In this document: positions 60,443 through 64,000 of the stretch, piece after piece
Layout: each line of letters begins with the position of its first letter
How positions within the stretch are numbered: position 1 is the first letter of the stretch
Notes under the pieces: generated by a model
Database searches by the model: none
What the model was told of the DNA's origin: nothing
What the model saw: only the letters and a program-made list of their open reading frames with translations
Assembly (NCBI GenBank): GCA_035549015.1
Contig: DASZRW010000057.1
Span: forward strand, 59,738-123,737
Direction of reading: 5' to 3'
Length of the DNA stretch: 64,000 bases
Source: JAFDZV01 sp035549015
GTDB lineage: Bacteria; Bacteroidota; Ignavibacteria; OLB7
Position numbers and translations under genes: made by a program

Positions 60443-61121
60443 CGCGGTTTTTGGAAATGGCTGGTTTCAATGGCCGGCCGCCGTGCGCATCCCCACAGGC
60501 TGTGCCGTCGGAATATACCGACGAATCACTCCGCACGGTGCCGGGTAATCTGCGCGTATGGAAGGCTCCCCTCCCCGGATCATCCCTCTCCCTTCCTCAC
60601 TAACAGAACGCGCGCCATAAACGTTTGGTCAGCGAGGCCCGCGCCGTTCGTTCGCGAAATCGGCATGCCTACTGTAAAAACGTTGCGGCTCTCACCGGTC
60701 CTCTCCCGCCGACTCGATCCGAGCCCTCCACGCCGCCAACGCACGGCTGCCGCAGCACGTGGACGTGCTGCCACATCACGAGTTCCACGCTCGCCCGCCG
60801 CTGCCTTTCCGGTACACGAACAGCGGCGTTGCATGCAATGCAGGGTCATCGAGATCACCGGCTGCCGGAAGCGCGTGAATTACCCCTGCACCTGCGGCGG
60901 AACGGGTGTTGCAGCCCGCTACGCATCCGGGCGATCCTGACCGGCGGCTGAGCGTACTACATGACTGCGGTGCGTCCGGCTGCCGATGCACGGCGGCTTC
61001 GGCCGGGCAATATTCCGGCGCCCCCGAGAGAATACCCTGGGGCGAACAAGAAAATAATCGTCCCCCGAAAGCAGTCCCTCGATCGTCGATCTTCCGTTCA
61101 CTTCTCAATGAAGGACCCAAC
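60443..61121. other. Long gene-free region
   Basis: Between polX and the CBS protein. No ORF is convincing; a Cys-containing frame ending at 60940 is discussed under rejected items. A near-perfect palindrome lies at 60752-60771 (9-bp arms, 2-nt centre), possibly an operator or part of a transcript hairpin. Confidence 0.45.
60752..60771. repeat. 20-bp inverted repeat
   Basis: GCAGCACGT (60752-60760) and ACGTGCTGC (60763-60771) flank GG. It stands alone in the polX-CBS spacer with no U-tract. Confidence 0.6.
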
Positions 61122-61676
61122 ATGAATGTGCAGGAAATCATGGTTCGTGATGTGGCCACGTGCAACCCGGGAACGAACCTTGCGGAAGCCGCATCACTGA
61201 TGTGGCGATATGATTGCGGATTACTTCCGGTCGTGGATTCCGACAACCGGGTGCTCGGCACGATAACCGATCGGGATATCTGTATCGCCGCCGGAACGCG
61301 CAATGTGGCGCCATCCGAGATCAGGGTGGGGGAGGTGGTCTCCCACGACGCGCATTGCTGCGAACCCGCCGACGATCTGGCCAATGCCCTGGAGGAGATG
61401 CGACGCGAGCGCGTACGCCGCCTCCCGGTCACCGACGATGACGGTCACCTGGTTGGCATTCTCTCGCTGACCGATGTCATCAAGCATGCCTCCGAGGCCA
61501 AACACGGCCAGCAACCTGCCGTAACGTATGCCGGTGCCGTGGATACGCTGAAGGCAATAACCACACCCGCGCAACCGATGGATGCAGCCGGCACGAACAA
61601 CGCCGGGATAGCCGGCAACGAACATCCCACGAGCTACAACAATATTACCGTCGGCCGTCGCGATTTCGACGAGTGA
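61122..61676 (+). CDS. CBS-pair domain protein
   Basis: 184 residues. Two CBS motifs are complete: I-M-V-R-D-V-A-T-C with L-L-P-V-V-D-S-D-N-R-V-L-G-T-I-T-D-R-D-I, and then R-R-L-P-V-T-D-D-D-G-H-L-V-G-I-L-S-L-T-D-V. Such pairs bind adenine nucleotides and sense energy state; partner and output are unknown. The last 55 residues are low-complexity with Asn and Ala. ATG at 61122 is preferred over upstream frames. No obvious operon partner. Confidence 0.9.
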   Translation: MNVQEIMVRDVATCNPGTNLAEAASLMWRYDCGLLPVVDSDNRVLGTITDRDICIAAGTRNVAPSEIRVGEVVSHDAHCCEPADDLANALEEMRRERVRRLPVTDDDGHLVGILSLTDVIKHASEAKHGQQPAVTYAGAVDTLKAITTPAQPMDAAGTNNAGIAGNEHPTSYNNITVGRRDFDE

Positions 61677-61739
61677 CCCCGACGGCAGCGCGGACGCGCC
61701 ACGGCCGGTGGAGGTCCCCGCCTCCGCCGGCTTCCCGCA

Positions 61740-62336
61740 ATGGTGGATTGGAATATTCGATATCGAATGGTGGAAAATGCAGGGCTGTTGCGGCAGCCGT
61801 TCACCGGATGTGCGCGCGGGCCAGACACCGGAGCTGGAAACCCGAGACCGAATTCTCCCGCTGCACCACACTCCGATCGATCATCCCCAGCATCCGGATC
61901 GCATCACGATACGCTGGTCTACAGAACTCCCGAAGACGGCTCCGCGACAGTGGACATCATCTATTATGATGACGACGGTCAGGAGATTGGAAGCGAAAGT
62001 GTGGATATCACGGGTGAAGATCCTCCGGGCAGAGCCCTCTCCGGCCTGCATGGGATGGACAAGATTGCCGCAGTGATGGGAGCGCTGACGGCGAGTCCGA
62101 ACCCGACAAGCGGCGTTTGCGATCCAGGCTTCACGCTGCAGACCGCGTCGGTGGTGGATCTGGATCTCGTGGATGCGCGGGGCATTACCGTTGCAACGGT
62201 GCTGCACGGCGAACATCTCGCAGCAGGTGAACATCACCGCACCCTGGACCTCACCTCCATCAGCAGCGGAATCTACATGGTGGCGCTGCGGGTGAACGGC
62301 GTTCCCTCGGTGCTTCGTCTCGAGCTGACGAAATAG
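61740..62336 (+). pseudogene. Orphan T9SS C-terminal sorting domain; probably a gene remnant
   Basis: The ORF of 198 codons ends in a good T9SS type A sorting domain: A-S-P-N-P-T-S-G-V, then D-L-D-L-V-D-A-R-G and the final I-S-S-G-I-Y-M-V-A-L-R-V-N-G. However no signal peptide precedes it; the first 50 or so residues (M-V-D-W-N-I-R-Y-R-M) look unlike coding sequence, and the real start may be near residue 55. Without an export signal a sorting domain has no clear use, so this may be a decayed cargo gene. Its terminator is intact. Confidence 0.6.
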
Positions 62337-62361
62337 CGATCGCGGAACGGATGCACTGTAC

Positions 62362-62400
62362 AGGCCCGGAGAGCACTCCTCTCCGGGCCTTGAAATTTTA
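62362..62400 (+). terminator. Intrinsic terminator after the orphan sorting domain
   Basis: Perfect 12-bp stem AGGCCCGGAGAG/CTCTCCGGGCCT (62362-62373 with 62379-62390), 5-nt loop, then TGAAATTTTA. A good terminator, 26 bp after the stop codon. Confidence 0.8.
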
Positions 62401-62625
62401 CAGCCGTTACAACAGAAGAGATGAACGTTGGTGAGGGGATGAACGGAGGCATTGAGCCTCCAACGCTCCTGAAGGACGAAGACTCGATGCCGGATCTCCC
62501 TCGCGCGCGATGGATCAATGGTTCCGGGAAGAGAAATCGACAAGAGGCGAAGGTGGCAACCACCACTCAGGCGGCATATCGACATGCACGGCATGGATGC
62601 TTACTTTGGGCACCTACTGACAAGC

Positions 62626-62880
62626 TCATTGATAGCTAAATGGCAGAGCATGTCGGAAGCAACCAAAAAGTACCCCCGGTTTCTTCCGATGACGTTTCGT
62701 CGCACAGCGCAACTCGTACCGCAGCGCGGCGATCCTCCCACTGCAGATGTTGCGTAACTCCACGTGCTTCAGGTAACGCCAGACACCCTCATCCGGATTC
62801 ACTTCCGGTGCATAAGCTGGCAACTTCTCCAGATGAACCTGGCCCTTCCCCTCGTTACTCAAGTACTTTTTGACGACTGC
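62626..62880 (-). mobile_element. IS630-family transposase remnant
   Basis: The C-terminal about 85 residues of an IS630-type transposase survive, including A-P-E-V-N-P-D-E-G-V-W with the last acidic residue of the DDE triad. The earlier catalytic Asp residues and the element's left end are missing. I could not define terminal repeats. Confidence 0.7.
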
Positions 62881-63297
62881 AATAACATAGCGCCGACCGA
62901 ACCGGAGGAATGGATGAGCTGTGTTTCCTCTGGTCAAGTATTCAGCCACAGATTGCCAAGAATTGCCCTCATCTGTTGAACGGAACGCGCCCTTACCAGT
63001 CCCAAGCAGTAGCAGCGCCAACTCGCCAAAGAGCATGACAAGTATTGAATTATCAGGCAAGCCCATGCTAATTGGTTCCCATGTCATGCCCTCATCTGAC
63101 GAACGACGCATATTTCCAAGCTGAGTGCCGGCAAAGACATAGCGACCATAAACACTAACAACCGCATAGGCCGTGCTGTCGGTGTTGGGTATTTGACGCC
63201 ACTGGGATGCGGCGTGATAGGTTACACCGACATCAAGCAATAAAACGAGCGCTAAGCCAGTTAGAGCTCGCATTCGCATGTCTACGATCATTTGCAA
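62626..63297 (-). pseudogene. In-frame chimera: exported Asp-box (BNR) protein fused to IS630-type transposase tail
   Basis: One open frame of 223 codons. Residues about 9-31 form a signal peptide (ATGs at 63273-63297). Then two Asp-boxes, R-S-S-D-E-G-M-T-W and R-S-T-D-E-G-N-S-W, as in BNR/sialidase-like or photosystem stability-factor propellers. At about residue 140 the sequence becomes V-V-K-K-Y-L-S-N-E-G, L-P-A-Y-A-P-E-V-N-P-D-E-G-V-W-R-Y-L-K and K-P-G-V-L-F-G-C-F-R, the C-terminal DDE part of an IS630-family transposase. Transposition or recombination probably truncated the propeller gene. Neither half should work as in its parent. Confidence 0.75.
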
Positions 63298-63311
63298 TCA
63301 GGCTTTGTGTG

Positions 63312-63602
63312 TTAGGGCCACTTCATACAACGATAATCGTATTCCGCTTTAACAATCAGCTCACTCAATCTATTATCGAACTGCCAGGTATCAACAATCA
63401 GATGTGCGAGTCCAGGCGTTTCCACTTTCACTCCGATGTCCAGACTCTCCAACATTTTATGTAACCAGAAAGCAATAATCTCTAATTCGCGTTTAGTTGA
63501 AACGCTTTGCACGCCGTTAGCTAACTTAGCCAGTTCAGCCTCAACTCCTGCTAAAGCAGCTTCAATTTGAAGACGATTTTTTTGCATTCTCTGTTCAGTC
63601 AT
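63312..63602 (-). CDS. Small helical protein of unknown function
   Basis: 96 residues from ATG 63602 (M-T-E-Q-R-M-Q-K-N-R). The first half is a charged amphipathic helix, likely a coiled coil (A-L-A-G-V-E-A-E-L-A-K-L). The second half includes W-Q-F-D-N-R-L-S-E-L. Codons are AT-rich compared with the rest of the window, suggesting recent acquisition. A longer frame reaches 63755, but it overlaps the ISL3 end. It lies 14 bp upstream of the chimera. Confidence 0.55.
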   Translation of the reverse strand: MTEQRMQKNRLQIEAALAGVEAELAKLANGVQSVSTKRELEIIAFWLHKMLESLDIGVKVETPGLAHLIVDTWQFDNRLSELIVKAEYDYRCMKWP

Positions 63603-63699
63603 GGAAAGATCAGGTCGCGTTTCCAATCGAGAATATATTTCTGCAATTGCCCGCCTGGGAAATATACCCCTTGAGGTGCAGCCGTGCCCTCCAAAATGG

Positions 63700-63722
63700 G
63701 GCTTCACCCGATCGAGTGGGTT
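63700..63722. repeat. Probable ISL3 element end (terminal inverted repeat)
   Basis: GGCTTCACCCGATCGAGTGGG, immediately after the transposase stop codon, has the C-C-C-A-C-T-C-G-like sequence (reverse strand) seen at ends of ISL3 elements. The other end is outside the window, so the repeat cannot be verified. Confidence 0.4.
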
Positions 63723-64000
63723 ACTGCGTAACATCGGGCCTGGGATAAAGATCAAGCCCGCCGAGGTGGAACATAATCGCGGTGCGAAAACGATGACGAT
63801 TACGGAAGCCGCAGGCGCGGGCTTTGACTCGCTGAATGCGACTATTCATACTCTCGGCTGCAGCATTGGTTCGCTTCAACACGATAGCATTAATGATCCC
63901 CCAGAGATGTGTCTTCATCGTTGTTGCGACCTTCCTGATTGGCTCCAGCCGTGAGCGTTGAGCCCAGCCGAGCCAACATTTCCATTGCTTGAGAGCCCAC
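63721..64000 (-). CDS. ISL3-family transposase, C-terminal part (5' end outside window)
   Basis: The minus-strand frame is open from the window edge to the stop at 63721 (about 92 codons). Key residues are W-A-L-K-Q-W, R-S-R-L-E-P-I-R-K-V-A, then L-K-R-T-N-A-A-A-E-S-M-N-S-R-I-Q, G-F-R-N-R-H-R-F, and F-H-L-G-G-L-D-L-Y-P. These are the C-terminal catalytic region of ISL3-family DDE transposases, including the last Glu in A-A-E-S. The frame is intact in what can be seen, so the element may still be active. Confidence 0.9.
   Translation of the reverse strand, partial: WALKQWKCWLGWAQRSRLEPIRKVATTMKTHLWGIINAIVLKRTNAAAESMNSRIQRVKARACGFRNRHRFRTAIMFHLGGLDLYPRPDVTQ

Noticed and set aside
60665..60940. 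ORF with C-x2-C and C-x-C motifs in the polX-CBS spacer
   Set aside because: It is Arg/Ala/Pro-rich, partly overlaps an inverted repeat and has no recognisable domain; the cysteine pattern is probably chance.
63603..63755. Upstream extension of the 96-residue ORF
   Set aside because: It overlaps the probable ISL3 end and the transposase stop; the first 51 residues look like read-through of the element end.

Overview
This window comes from a GC-rich member of the Bacteroidota/Chlorobi (FCB) group. The evidence is three proteins with type IX secretion (T9SS) C-terminal sorting domains, a TonB-dependent receptor, a YbeY with the Bacteroidota-type zinc-site variant, and promoter-like boxes resembling the Bacteroidota TAnnTTTG element. 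The mix of T9SS, GC-richness, SBBP-repeat proteins and KDO/heptose lipopolysaccharide genes would fit a Kapabacteria/Ignavibacteria-type lineage, but that rank is an inference.

Left third (1-20223): envelope and export genes. A truncated surface protein (metallopeptidase, beta-propeller and barrel) is followed by a protein of five Myb/SANT-like repeats, a lipoprotein, an exported thioredoxin-fold protein and a T9SS cargo. Then come endonuclease IV, a membrane protein, gmhA-dacB (overlapping), rho, an SBBP/Ig-like T9SS cargo and a Tat-exported multicopper oxidase.

Middle (20297-51695): mostly housekeeping. topA overlaps a Nudix gene. A glycosyltransferase, a YfhO-type membrane protein and RlmD follow. 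A minus-strand run carries a CsgG-like lipoprotein, a beta-grasp-like protein, a [2Fe-2S] ferredoxin, pyrophosphatase and a TonB receptor. Next are a second ferredoxin, pyrH, tsf, rpsB, rpsI and rplM, then hutH, tpiA and the coupled kdsA-kdsD-lptC cassette for KDO/lipopolysaccharide. A thrombospondin-repeat outer-membrane protein, an Smg-like protein, ybeY, a carbon-nitrogen hydrolase, an M23 peptidase and purH close this part.

Right third (51696-64000): the most distinctive segment. A long gene-free stretch with a triple 23-bp repeat precedes a five-gene operon: two GT4 glycosyltransferases, two GH130 mannoside-phosphorylase-like enzymes and an alpha/alpha-toroid-like protein. It probably makes and recycles a mannose-containing oligosaccharide. 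PolX converges on it, followed by a CBS-pair protein and an orphan T9SS sorting domain. The last 1.4 kb is visibly AT-richer and holds insertion-sequence debris: a gene in which an Asp-box protein is fused in frame to an IS630-type transposase tail, a small coiled-coil-like ORF, and the C-terminus of an ISL3-family transposase leaving the window.

Regulation: a recurring TATCTT(T/C/G) box lies upstream of several genes. Many genes end in strong hairpins without U-tracts, and a few have clear U-tract terminators. I saw no tRNA, rRNA, CRISPR array or riboswitch.
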